Origin: Hordeum vulgare subsp. vulgare
Taxonomy: Eukaryota; Streptophyta; Magnoliopsida; Poales; Poaceae
NCBI RefSeq assembly: GCF_904849725.1
Contig: NC_058522.1
Location: forward strand, 435,021,529-435,085,528
Length of the DNA stretch: 64,000 bases
Direction: 5' to 3'
The first letter of the stretch is position 1, and the number at the start of each line of letters is the position of its first letter. The notes below the pieces were generated by a model that saw only the letters and a list, made by a program, of their open reading frames with translations, did not search any database and was not told the DNA's origin. Shown here piece after piece: positions 53,593 to 63,199 of this stretch. The translations under genes were made by a program, and so were the position numbers.

Positions 53593-54749
53593 TGCCGCAT
53601 CCCCCTCATCTTCGTCCTCCTCTTCCTCTGATTATTCTTCCTCATTCGAAGACGTTTCTTCCTCCTCTTCTTCATCGCCGCGCGCCGCATCGTCGTGGAA
53701 AGCTTGGAAGGTGTTGGCAAGATCTTCAACGGCATCATGCGAACGTACATGAGACACACCGGAAGATATGCGTCCACCCATGTCACCGGGAGGTGCTCCC
53801 ATGCCTCCCATGAGAGACACAAAACTCATGCCTCTCATGCCCCCCATGGTAGCTCCGAAGCCACGCATATCATCTATGATAGCTCCGAAGCCACCCATGC
53901 CTCCCATGCCGCCCATTATAGCTCCGAAGCCATCCATGCCTCCTATGTCGTCCATGTTGCTCCGAAGCCACCCATGCCTCCCATGCCTCTTTTTGGACCA
54001 AGACTTCTTCACTGGCAAGTTTGACGTACTCCTTTCGCTTTTCATCGAGGGTAGATGTGTCCATGAAGATCAAGTATTTCTTCCATTCCAACAACCAAGT
54101 TCGCCCTTCCATGGCCAATTTCTTCTCCTCCAATGCCACCTTCCTATCCTCGGCTGCCACCCTCCATAGCAAGACGTCTTCATCCATGGTGTAGTTGCCC
54201 GCTCTTCCTTACCATGATACCCTCACCATCCTCGTCCACCTCAAACTCATGATCATCGAAATGCACCTCATTGGTTTGAGACCAATGAGAATTGTTGGAG
54301 CCAACAGCCATAGTTGACATATATGTCTCATCATTAAAACTACAAAGTATGTACAACAAAACAAATAAGCTATCCATATATATCCATTCAAAAAACAACA
54401 TAAAAAAGGTGGGCGAAATTTTACCTTGAGGGCATTTCATCGAATACATTGTGCGCATCGGCCGCCGACGCAGCAAGCGAGCTCGCCGGCGCTTCGGTCG
54501 CCGCCGCATCCTTCGCATGCCCTGCAAGTCTCTTCTTCGGTTGTCTAGAGGAGCCATCCACCGCCTTGTTCTTCTTCTCGGACACCTTGCCCTTCTTCGC
54601 CATCGTTGCATTTGGGAGCTTCCAGAAGGGGGCACATGGCTTCACGGGGGCACCGGCGTGACGCCACCCGCTGCCATGGTTGTCCGTGACGCCATGAAGC
54701 CACGGAAACACAAGATCAGCAGGAAGTGGTGGTTGAGTTAGATCCACCA
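53593..54749 (-). pseudogene. Harbinger ORF1 (Myb/SANT-like) relic, copy 2
   Basis: The same layout as copy 1: MVDLTQPPLPADLVFPWLHG from about 54749, donor at 54424, acceptor at 54340, NDETYMSTMAVGSNNSHWSQ, and then DEDVLLWR fused to KVALEEKKLAMEGRT. A deletion near 54208 breaks the frame between GEGI and NYTMDED, so this copy cannot give the full product. The Met/Gly-rich tail has one more GGMGGFGA-type unit than copy 1. Confidence 0.6.
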
Positions 54750-54781
54750 TAGAGGGTAACCAGGGCAAAGAAATATCAGCA

Positions 54782-54934
54782 GTTTGGCAGTTCCTTGAGG
54801 ACGTTAAAGTTCTGTCAAAGAAAAGGAAAGATGATATTGAAATAAAAGGGAAGTGCATGGCATGTGGAAACCTATTTGCAAAGACAAACAGTGCCACTAC
54901 CTCTCACTCGATGAGACACTTGACTACATGTGAT
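54782..54934 (+). pseudogene. BED-type zinc finger of a hAT transposase, copy 2
   Basis: Reads VWQFLEDVKVLSKKRKDD, KGKCMACGNLFAKTNSATT and SHSMRHLTTCD. All metal ligands are present. No transposase body follows. It differs from copy 1 by Leu for Phe and Asn for Asp. Confidence 0.6.
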
Positions 54935-55176
54935 TGCATTGGGTTTTCCGTGAAGAAGAACGGGTGATGCATCACAATATATGTAAGTATTTCCCTCAAT
55001 AGAGAACGAGGGTTTATCGAACCAATAGGAGTAACAACCAACTCTCATCTTCCATGGAACGATTTATTGTTGTTTAGGCAAGTGATTTGGCCCATGGCTT
55101 AATTGATGTTTTGGCAAGTGATTTAGCATGTATGGTTGTGCATGTTTTTTTTCATGAAATGATATACTACTTTTTT

Positions 55177-55985
55177 TGTATGGTAATACATGTCTCATTG
55201 ATATCATAAAAAAGAAAATACTAGTCATGTAAAGACCAACATGACAAAACTGAAAAGATAGCAGAACATCGCTAAGCTTGACACCAACGCTCGTCACCTG
55301 CCTCCGGCACCACCACAGTAGCCACCAAAGGAAAAAATGACGGATCACCTCCTCACCCGAGATCGACGCGTCCCCATCGTTGATATGCAGCTTTGAGGAC
55401 CTCCAAGGGGGCTCACCAAAAATGAACCCATTCTCGTTGAACGAATCAGACTGGGGTAACACCCCGGACACGCCATCGATCTCCAGATCTGGCACCCCAC
55501 CACGAGTAAGACGCTGAAGGACGAAACCATACCTGCCATCCATCAACCACGAACCCAGCACACGTTCCGTCTTCCAGATGTCGTCGATGCAGACCACAAT
55601 CTCCATCCGCTCTTGGACTAACTCCCAAGCTTCACACCGCCGTTGGAGCAAACGCCATCGGAACGACCGAGCCCGAGGACACAAATCCACCACGAGGATG
55701 CCGCTGCCGCCACACCATCCTTGCTTGAACAGGCTGATTTCCAAATTTATCCCCAACCATAGGACTCATTGCCTCGTTGGGACAGATATGAACCTTCTTT
55801 ACTCAACGCCGCCATCGTCGCCTCTGAAGCGAAGATGATGAACACACGAAAACTACACGATTCACACGCATAGATCCTGCAACCCCCCTCACCACCGACG
55901 ACCGAGGTCGCCGGCGGAGGGGAACCGCCGGAGGAACGAGGCGAAGGGACTCTCCTGGCGGCGGCTAGGGTTTCTAGTTACCGGC
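55177..55985 (-). mobile_element. Retroposon with poly(A), probably non-autonomous LINE-like
   Basis: On the - strand it opens AAACCCTAGCCGCCGCC, continues with GC-rich leader-like sequence and a frame around 55750 (MGINLEISLFKQGWCGGSG), and ends ATGAGACATGTATTACCATA followed by A residues. The conserved end and poly(A) suggest an RNA-copied element. A truncated version of the same end is at 37460-37548. The encoded frame matches no family I know. Confidence 0.5.
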
Positions 55986-56017
55986 CCACAATTCCTTGTA
56001 CAACCAACAATGATATA

Positions 56018-56232
56018 CTACCTCCATCCAAGTGTATAGGTCATGTGCGTAGTTCTAAGTCGACAATTTAACTAGCTAAATATGTGTTATGCGTAACAAC
56101 AAATATATGTTTGAAAACTACATCTGCATATGAATCTAGTGATACTCTTTTGATTACATATAACACATATTTAGTTAGTCAAATCAATGACCTAAAACTA
56201 TGTGAATGCCCTATACACATGAATGGAGGGAG
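56018..56232. mobile_element. Stowaway-type MITE, 215 bp
   Basis: The ends CTACCTCCATCCAAGTGTATA and ATACACATGAATGGAGGGAG are flanked by TA (56016-56017 and 56233-56234). Confidence 0.8.
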
Positions 56233-56323
56233 TATGTAGAAATGACGGTTTGTTTTGGTTAGTGCGCTTGCGCTTTGGCATGGGTGTGATCTTTTATGTG
56301 ATGATCAATTATTTTGATAAGTA

Positions 56324-56573
56324 CTCCCTCTGGTCCTTTCTACTCTGTGCATTAGATTTGTCCGAAGTCAAAGTGTTTGATCGTGTTTATACAAGAAATT
56401 ATTAACATTTATAATACAGGATCAATGTCATTAGATCCATTATAGAATATATTTTCATATTATATTTATTTGATATCTTAAATGTTGATAATTTTTAATA
56501 TAAATTTAATGAAACTTGATAAAGTTTGACTTTTGAGAAATCTAAAACACAGAGTAAAAATGAACGAAGGGAC
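56324..56573. mobile_element. Tc1/mariner-type MITE, about 250 bp
   Basis: CTCCCTCTGGTCCTTTCTACTC at the left pairs with ACAGAGTAAAAATGAACGAAGGGAC at the right after a few mismatches. TA precedes the left end; TG instead of TA follows the right. Confidence 0.7.
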
Positions 56574-56654
56574 TGCGATAGAGGATCCACCATTTGGCAA
56601 TTGAAAATGTTATTAAGGATGTATCATTATAAAGGGAGTTGAATGATGGACCAT

Positions 56655-56676
56655 CAAATCTCCTTTAATAGTAGAG
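56655..56676 (-). mobile_element. Solo Helitron 5' terminus
   Basis: CTCCTTTAATAGTAGAGA followed by T is the reverse complement of the TCTCTACTATTAAAG 5' end seen in both Helitrons. No matching 3' end was found between it and 53400, so it is a truncated copy. Confidence 0.55.
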
Positions 56677-57314
56677 ATATTTTTTCTTTTCATTCTTTTA
56701 CGTGTACTGCGCTTTCAGTTTGTCGTGGATTGTGATATTACGTGGAAGCTTCCAGAGAGAGAAAGATGAACAATTTATCCGCTAGATTGTGTGGCCCGTA
56801 TAAATTCATTTTAAATCTTGCCTACAACGTGTCAGTATTCGGCCCAATGTTGTAGTGTGTGTCGTTTTGTCACAGTTTTTCATCGGATTTCTTCAGGGTT
56901 TCTATGGTTTTATTTGGTTTTTCCCGGTGCCTTTTCATTTTTTCTTCAGTTTATGTTTCCTCTCTTTGATTTTCACCAATTTTCTTCAGATTTTATTTGT
57001 CTCCTTTTTTATTACACATGTCTGATTTCTTTCATATACATTGTATAGTTTGAAATATTTTCTGCACATGTTTAACAATTTTAAATACATGATTAACCTT
57101 TATTTAAGTATATGTTTTGATCTCATCTTGTTTTCATACACATTTTACAATTTTCTTATACATCTACAATATTTTGATAAGCATTTCACATTTTCTAATT
57201 ACATGATTAACATTATATCAAGTATATGTTTTGAATGTGCTTTGGAATATATGTTAAAAATCAAAAATCACGTTGAAGTATATATTTTAATGACCTAAAA
57301 CTTTTTTTAAACTA
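56677..57314. other. AT-rich sequence without a gene
   Basis: Thymidine-rich DNA with repeated ATACATG, TTTTCTTCAG and AAATATTTT words. The short open frames are compositional. Confidence 0.4.
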
Positions 57315-57388
57315 CTAGTTAAATGCACGTGCGTTGTGACGGCATAACAAAATTAGAAAATAACGGTTTTGTTGTGTCCTAAGTATTA

Positions 57389-57961
57389 GGGAAACGCTTC
57401 TGGCCGGTGCGTCGGCCGCACGCGACCGCGCGGGCGTCCGCTGACTCGACATGCAACTTTTTTCGTCTAAAATTGTTGCGACCAGCGTCATATTTGCTAC
57501 AAATGTTTTGTTTTGCTACATCTGTCCGCTAAAAAAGTTGCATTCATGGTTGGTTGCAACTCCAGTTCGTCGGATTTTCGTTACAATCGGTGTTATTTAC
57601 TTTTGCTATAACCGTGTTAATTTTTGCTACAACCGGCATCATTTTTTGCTGCAACCGTTCACTAAAAAAGGTGCATCCACGTCACGTAGATATTTGCTAC
57701 AACCGGCGTTTGACTTTTGCTACCACGCACCATTAGCTTTGTTTTTTTTTGCTACGATGACGTAGATATTTGTTTTGCTATAAATTTTGTTTTTTGTTGC
57801 AACCGTTGAAAAAATTGCTTCATCGCGCCGAAATTTGCTGCATCGGAGGGGAAAATATTGCATGAAGATCTAACGGTGCAGACGCGCGGGGGTTGGTGGA
57901 TCGTGCGGTCCGCGCGCGGCCGGCCGAAAGTTTCGGCCGGCGCGCCGACGCAGAGCACTAG
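57389..57961. mobile_element. Mutator-like MITE with TTTGCTACAACC repeats
   Basis: The 11-bp duplication CCTAAGTATTA flanks it exactly (57378-57388 and 57962-57972), within the 8-11 bp range of Mutator-like elements. Terminal sequences (GCTTCTGGCCGGTGCGTCGG, and CCGGCGCGCCGACGCAGAGC at the right) are imperfect complements. The interior repeats TTTTGCTACAACCG with variants. It is related to 29764-30560. Confidence 0.8.
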
Positions 57962-57972
57962 CCTAAGTATTA

Positions 57973-58978
57973 CACATCGTCTTATCCCACTAATTTTATG
58001 ATATCTACTTTTTTCCTTTTATTTTTCCTTTTTTTCATATCTGATCAAGTCACTTAGATGAGCAATAACTATAGCACAGATAGGCCCTAGACGGACCTTA
58101 GAAATAAAGACATTAGTCAAAACATCACTATACTTTACGTCTTGTAATCGCACAGACTTACAAGTGTGTTGCGATAAATATCTTCTTATTGTTAATTTAA
58201 CATAATCAAGGTGACTCATAATCAAATTGTAGGTGAACATATTTATCATCAATTTAACACAGTCTAGCTCAATGCATTTGATCAATCTCGCACGACGTGG
58301 GGGCTATGAATTTCATGTACATTGCCGTCACAAGAGCTCACATCCACGGTAAACATGCATGGTCTTCACAATAATTCTTGCCCGGCCAGGCAAAATTGGT
58401 CACTTTTCTCAAAGTTAATCATTGTTGGTGCACTTTCCCCGACGTCTTTACCATCAGAAAGTACGATCCGACAGTCCTCATGAGAAGTTAGTCTGTACAA
58501 ACAAGGTAGGAAAAAAAACTTGTATGATCAAATGGAAGGGTCCATCAGTGAAAAGGGCTACATTGGTTCAGTGGATGTGAAAAAAACTGGATTATCCAGA
58601 TCTCATCTCCACACTTATTTTAGACATAAGAAGTGATCTCTCATCATCAAATCCACAGACTATCCTACAAATAGCATTCAGGTAAGAAACAAATGTTCAG
58701 GAAGCAGATGAGCCTAGCTAGCTCAGACATCAGTTACTGATGTTTCATGCCCTGCCCCCTCTAGCAAAAAACTGCTACCATGACTAAACAAAAATATAGA
58801 GAGAGCAACCCCTGTTATATATCTCAAAGTTCATTTAACCTCTATTCTATGTATTTAAGATTTCACACTTGCACAGAACCGTCCTGTCTTGTGTGTCTTC
58901 TTACCTTTTGTATTCTTTGATTTTGACATTCTACCTCCACAAAGTGAAGTGAGTAACCTGGCTTCTTCTTAATTGGTA
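57973..58978. other. Helitron 2 interior, unassigned
   Basis: No recognised coding sequence. It may include intron or 3' flank of the captured CESA gene. Confidence 0.35.
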
Positions 58979-59081
58979 CTCCCTCCGTCCCACTATAAGT
59001 GTCCCCCAAGCCGATGTATCTAGCATAGAAATACATCTAGATACATATCTTTGAGCGAAACTTGATATGGGACAGAGGTAG
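58979..59081. mobile_element. Stowaway MITE, 103 bp
   Basis: The ends CTCCCTCCGTCCCACTATAAG and ATGGGACAGAGGTAG are flanked by TA (58977-58978 and 59082-59083). It abuts the CESA exon that ends near 59085. Confidence 0.85.
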
Positions 59082-59084
59082 TAT

Positions 59085-59960
59085 AGTTCATAACCATATA
59101 AAGATGATCTGAAGAGCACACAACCAGTCCCCACATAAACTGGTCCTGGAATGCAATCGATACCTCTCAAGTCAAAATCTGCAGTAAACATATACAGATC
59201 TATAGGTTGAATCATCACAATAACAACTTTGAATTACTTAGTGCCAGTGTGAATAAGAAAGCGATATGCACAATAACTTACACCAAAAAACACAGTGTTC
59301 TTGTTTGCATGTCTATCATTGTATCAATAACATCGAACCTATCACGGGATTTGACATAATAGGTTTTCTTTCATGGATTATTGTCCATATGGAAGCACCC
59401 GGACTCACTTGAAGTATTGCTAACTTACTATTGTTGATGTACTGGTCAGAGTCAAGTTTCAACAAGTACTATCCATTAGTAAGAACAACTTATGCACTAA
59501 CCTATAGAAAGCATTCAAAATCAATTACATATAGATAATCAAAGTATATATGTCAACTTACGATTTCAGTGAAACGTTCAACTTTGATTATATCTTGATA
59601 ATCAAAATATATATATCAACTTCTGATTTCAGTGACATTAAAATACTCACAAATGTATTCAAGGAACCAACTTTCTTTTGATGTTGGACGTTTATCATGA
59701 GATAGAGAACCCATAAGCTTCCGTATTGTCACTATGAAAGCCTCCAGTCTGACCAAGGATGAACTGAATATGACCAGAATTTTGATTTAGAAAATGGTTA
59801 GTGTAATAACCGGTTTGCTGACACTTATAGATCTTAATCAAATAACCATCTTTCCATGATGCTTGGTCCCTAGCAAGGTGTGCCATCTTGCATGGCGATC
59901 CATCCCTGGAGACTTTCTCAGTGTTGGCCACGAAGGATATTAGAACGAACTTTAAACTCT
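59085..59960 (-). pseudogene. Captured cellulose synthase (CESA) fragment, decayed
   Basis: Three exon-like parts on the - strand. About 59640-59960: a segment like FKVRxN...GWxMQDGTP (IAMQDGTP, then stop), GHIQFILGQTGGFHSDN, and NVQHQKKVGSLNTF (normally HHKKAGAMNAL). About 59275-59515: LLKLDSDQYINNSKL and RFDVIDTMIDMQTR. About 59085-59215: [19 protein letters not shown] and LYGYE. These match the central glycosyltransferase-2 region of plant CESA in order. The catalytic DCD motif reads DSD (59445-59453). Stops and frameshifts lie in all parts, so no enzyme is made. The introns are retained, so capture was at DNA level, consistent with Helitron 2 around it. A cellulose synthase-like (CSL) source is possible, but the VGTGCV context favours CESA. 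Confidence 0.75.
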
Positions 59961-60775
59961 TTGTATTTTCTGTGGCATTTAATACTTGGCAACTTTAAAC
60001 TCTTTGTATTTTCATGTCAAACAGTAAGCATGGCATAGATACATCAACTGGAATATGATGTTCAAAGAGCCTAGCAAATTAACAAAAATGTCTACCAATT
60101 CCATTCATGATCCAAACCAAATCTACATATGAAATTCTGAATCATACACTGCAACATTCAAGGAAACTGAAAGGGAGAAACTCCCGACATTTGGAGACAT
60201 GCATTATTGCTCTGTAGCGAAGCAAACTGTAGAATGGAAGAATTGATACAAACAGGTTAATCTTCACAAACTGGAATCTTTTTGAGTGACAATATCCCCA
60301 CTTATTTGCCAAGTGATGCTGAATCACTTGCTGATTACAGTGGTTATCATTACAAAAGGGGATCCCAATCTCAATTGTCAGGCGTACGTATTGAAGGAGT
60401 AAGCTAGAACAATGACAATCTGTAGATTAGTCAAATATTTCAGTTGTGTTATTTTCTCAGACAGGTGTTAGAGGCATACGTTAGTGTCCTAGTTAAGATC
60501 CAAATTAGGCATACCTTCACTTATTATCAAACCAGAAATGAACCCAAGTGCATTAGGCAACTGTAGTATAAAGACGACAGCTAAAGAAAATTAATTACGG
60601 TTTGCATCATAGGAAATCAGAATCACAAGATTGTACATGCTAAATAAAATTTAGATTGAATAAACATCTAGATTCAGTTAGATCACAATGTTCCACATTG
60701 ACATTTGATACATCTCCCTCTTGTCCCCGGTACTTAATAATGCCTTCCGACATACATATTTCTCCGAAACAAGTA
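59961..60775. other. Helitron 2 interior, unassigned
   Basis: AT-rich, intron-like. On the - strand a frame at 60142-60327 (HLANKWGYCHSKRFQFVKIN) looks protein-like but is not recognised. Confidence 0.3.
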
Positions 60776-60884
60776 CTCCCTCCATCCGGAAATACTTGTC
60801 ATATGAATGAATGTATCTATATGTATTTTAGTTTTCAATACATCCATTTTTATACATTCATGCGACAAGTAATTCCGGAGGGAG
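60776..60884. mobile_element. Stowaway MITE, 109 bp
   Basis: CTCCCTCCATCCGGAAATAC and its complement ending AATTCCGGAGGGAG are flanked by TA (60774-60775 and 60885-60886). Confidence 0.9.
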
Positions 60885-61059
60885 TATACATAATCAAATT
60901 ATTATAAGTCAAAACTATATTATCAGCCAGGTCTTGGAGCTTTGTACAAACGCGTGTGTAGATCAATACTGAATTTATCATAGGTAGAGACAGAGAATCC
61001 ATATCATGCAAAGCTAGCAGCATGACCAACTTCATCGAGCAATAAGAGAAGGGAAGAAG

Positions 61060-61720
61060 ATGACAGTTAGGAGGGCAGAGGCAACAACTGCAACACAGCA
61101 TCATCCAGTGGAAGCAACACATACCGGGAGCATCAACATAGTTCACACCTTCAGGCTGTGGGAACATCTGGTCTTGCGGCTTTACCAGGTTTCACAACTT
61201 CCATTGGGTGCGGGCCACCGCGCTTGTGCGGATGCACCCAAGGCGACCCCCGACGTGCAACTCGGTTAGGGGCGTCCATGGCGTGCCTTGTTTTCCATCG
61301 GAGCCGCATCAGGGCCAAAGATCCCAATGTGCCCCCTTCACCAGTCTTCTCTCTCCACGCCTCAAATCGATCCCCAATGTAATCCTCTTCAGCAGCAGCG
61401 GACGACGTGTCCACGACGTTGGCTCCATATCCCTCCCGCTCAGGTCGGCTGTGCTCCCACTACCAGGACTACGGCCACCACGAGGTGAATGAGGATTGGA
61501 GCGACGACAGAGAATTTTCTCCAATCGCGCACCACACTCGCATCTCGTTCCTATCCCGGCGACCAAGCTCCCAGCCCGTACCCCATTCCGACAGTCGCGC
61601 TCCCACGACCAATATTGCGGCCACGACGATAACGAGGTAAATGAGGAGTAGAGCGGCGGCGGTGGCGAAATTTCTCGGGTGCAGGGAGAGAGACGTGATT
61701 GGGAGCGACGTTGTCGGGGA
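61060..61720. pseudogene. GC-rich captured segment in Helitron 2, unidentified
   Basis: A GC-rich block with several open frames. One on the - strand (61151-61414) reads MDTSSAAAEEDYIGDRFEAW and WVHPHKRGGPHPMEVVKPGK. It could be a first exon and leader of a captured gene, as its composition differs sharply from the AT-rich Helitron around it. I do not recognise the protein. Confidence 0.3.
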
Positions 61721-62053
61721 GACCAGTCGTGCGGGGCGTGTGATCGTGGGTGGGTCTTTTTTCTTTCGGCTGGGGCATGGGAGGATCCTTGGGCTGGGTT
61801 GGAGGGAGGGTTGCACGTGGGAAAAAATCGGTCTTGGCTTGTTTGCGTCAGGAACGCCCGAGCAGAAGGAGTTATCGATCCAGGAGGGGGTGCGCAGGGG
61901 TGGTTTTCTTTATTAAACCGTTTGGTTTTCAGAGGGTTGAAAAAAATCTATGGGAGGAGAACGTGGATGGGAGGGCTTCCGACGATAGAAGTGGGATCGC
62001 TACAGGTCAAACCATCACGACAGACGGCAAATCCCCCTTTAATAGTAGAGAGA

Positions 62054-62277
62054 TGTGAACATTTTGTACATTATATCTATTTATTTTTTAAATGCCACAA
62101 ACATTTTTTAATAAATATAGCGCACATCTTTTACATTATATATTGTTTTTTCAAATTTCCCACAAATGGTTTTGAAACACATGTACATTCTTGGAATGTC
62201 ACATACATATTTGCTAATGGTACAAACATTTTCTAAAAGTTGAGCAAACATTTCACTACATGCTTATTTTTTAAATA
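62054..62277. other. AT-rich repeat-like sequence
   Basis: Repeats of ACATTTTnnnAAAT, CACAAACATTTT and similar. No gene is seen. It resembles 56990-57300, on the other side of Helitron 2, and may be the same host repeat. Confidence 0.4.
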
Positions 62278-62529
62278 CTCCCTTTGTTCCAAAATGTAGT
62301 GCATTTAGATTTTTTTTAAATCAAACTTTCAAAACCTAGACTAAATTTATAGAGAAAAAACTATTTACATATAAAATACCTAATATATAAAATATGAAAC
62401 TACATCTTATGATGAGTAGAATGTCATGCATGTTTGGCATTCTAGATGTAAATGTTTCTTCTTGGTGAAAGTTGCTAAGGTTTGACTTCTTAAAATAATT
62501 ATACGCACTACATTATGGAATGAAAGAAG
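62278..62529. mobile_element. Tc1/mariner (Stowaway-like) MITE, 252 bp
   Basis: CTCCCTTTGTTCCAAAATGTAG and its complement ACTACATTATGGAATGAAAGAAG are flanked by TA (62276-62277 and 62530-62531). Confidence 0.85.
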
Positions 62530-62879
62530 TAATTAATTATTTCATCAAAATATATGTATTTAGTATTTTCCAAAAATACAAAAGTAAAAAAAAGTGAGTG
62601 ACATCATATGGACGCAAGCCGAGTTACTGTCTCACGCGAAGTGAGACATAGCCGTGCCCCACTTTAAGGTAGAGAAAATAAAGTAAAAAAATGAACATTG
62701 TCGTCTGGCAATGGAGTGTAGTCTCCCATTGGAACATGTTCTTTTTAGTTAGAAATATGAAGTTTTATTTATCAAACTCCATATGTAGTGGGATTACATT
62801 CGGATCACAGGGATGTGCCTGCCAGACATAACGTCCACGACCAAGAGTAAGATAATACTTAGCTAAAACTTAATGCCCA

Positions 62880-63175
62880 TAAATTAATCTTTATGATGAT
62901 AGATCCACAGATACCCTAATTGCCCTTTCGAATGTCGCCCTCCAGCTGTTTGTCCCAGTGGAATAGGGGGCCTCCTATCTGCCGCATTTTGCGGTAGACA
63001 GGCAGGGCTTTGCATAAGGTAGCGTACGCGTGTGCCTCCCACGCGGAGCAAAAAGCAGTGTATAAAGCACCGCAAAAACGAGACGCATTAGCATGATTCG
63101 AATTCAAGATCAACCTCCAAATGGAGGCACCAACATAACCACTCGAGCTGGTCAGCTCAAATGATAGGTACCCAA
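62880..63175 (-). mobile_element. tRNA-derived SINE-like unit
   Basis: On the - strand TGAGCTGACCAGCTCGAGTGG resembles a tRNA A box, and about 50 bp later GAATTCGAATC resembles a B box; together they form an internal RNA polymerase III promoter. A GC-balanced body follows. No tRNA cloverleaf with a usable anticodon arm is evident, so I do not call a tRNA gene. The 3' end and target duplication were not found. Confidence 0.4.
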
Positions 63176-63199
63176 CGCGAAATTCTTTAGAACAAAATA

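Larger units (their letters stand above)
53417..55259 (-). mobile_element. Harbinger-derived block, copy 2
   Basis: Matches 35679-37548 nearly base for base, in the same orientation, starting at the T-run before GACAATATGGTGATATTTC. It sits in the LINE. GGAACATATC precedes it and GCAGAACATCGC follows the shared segment, but because the - strand retroposon continues to 55985 this is not a convincing target duplication. Differences from copy 1 include a small deletion (CCTTACCATGATACC against CCTTTCGTTGCACCGACGATACC) and loss of about 15 bp near 54934. Confidence 0.65.
57315..62053 (-). mobile_element. Helitron 2 carrying a cellulose synthase fragment
   Basis: On the - strand it starts TCTCTCTACTATTAAAGGGG (62053, or 62051 if the first TC is host) and ends GTGCATTTAACTAG (57315), preceded by a weak hairpin in CCGTCACAACGCACGTGC. 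The host flank is A on the 5' side (62054, + strand T) and T on the 3' side (57314). It has no Rep/helicase. Length and both ends resemble Helitron 1. It contains a MULE-type MITE, two Stowaway MITEs, a decayed CESA segment and an unidentified GC-rich segment. Confidence 0.8.

Noticed and set aside
53407..55270. GGAACATATC / GCAGAACATC as a target duplication for block copy 2
   Set aside because: Only a partial match, and the - strand retroposon continues past the right-hand word to 55985, so the true boundary is elsewhere.
63060..63175. tRNA gene suggested by TTCGAATC
   Set aside because: A T-loop-like box is present but no acceptor stem or anticodon arm can be paired; a SINE-like unit fits better.
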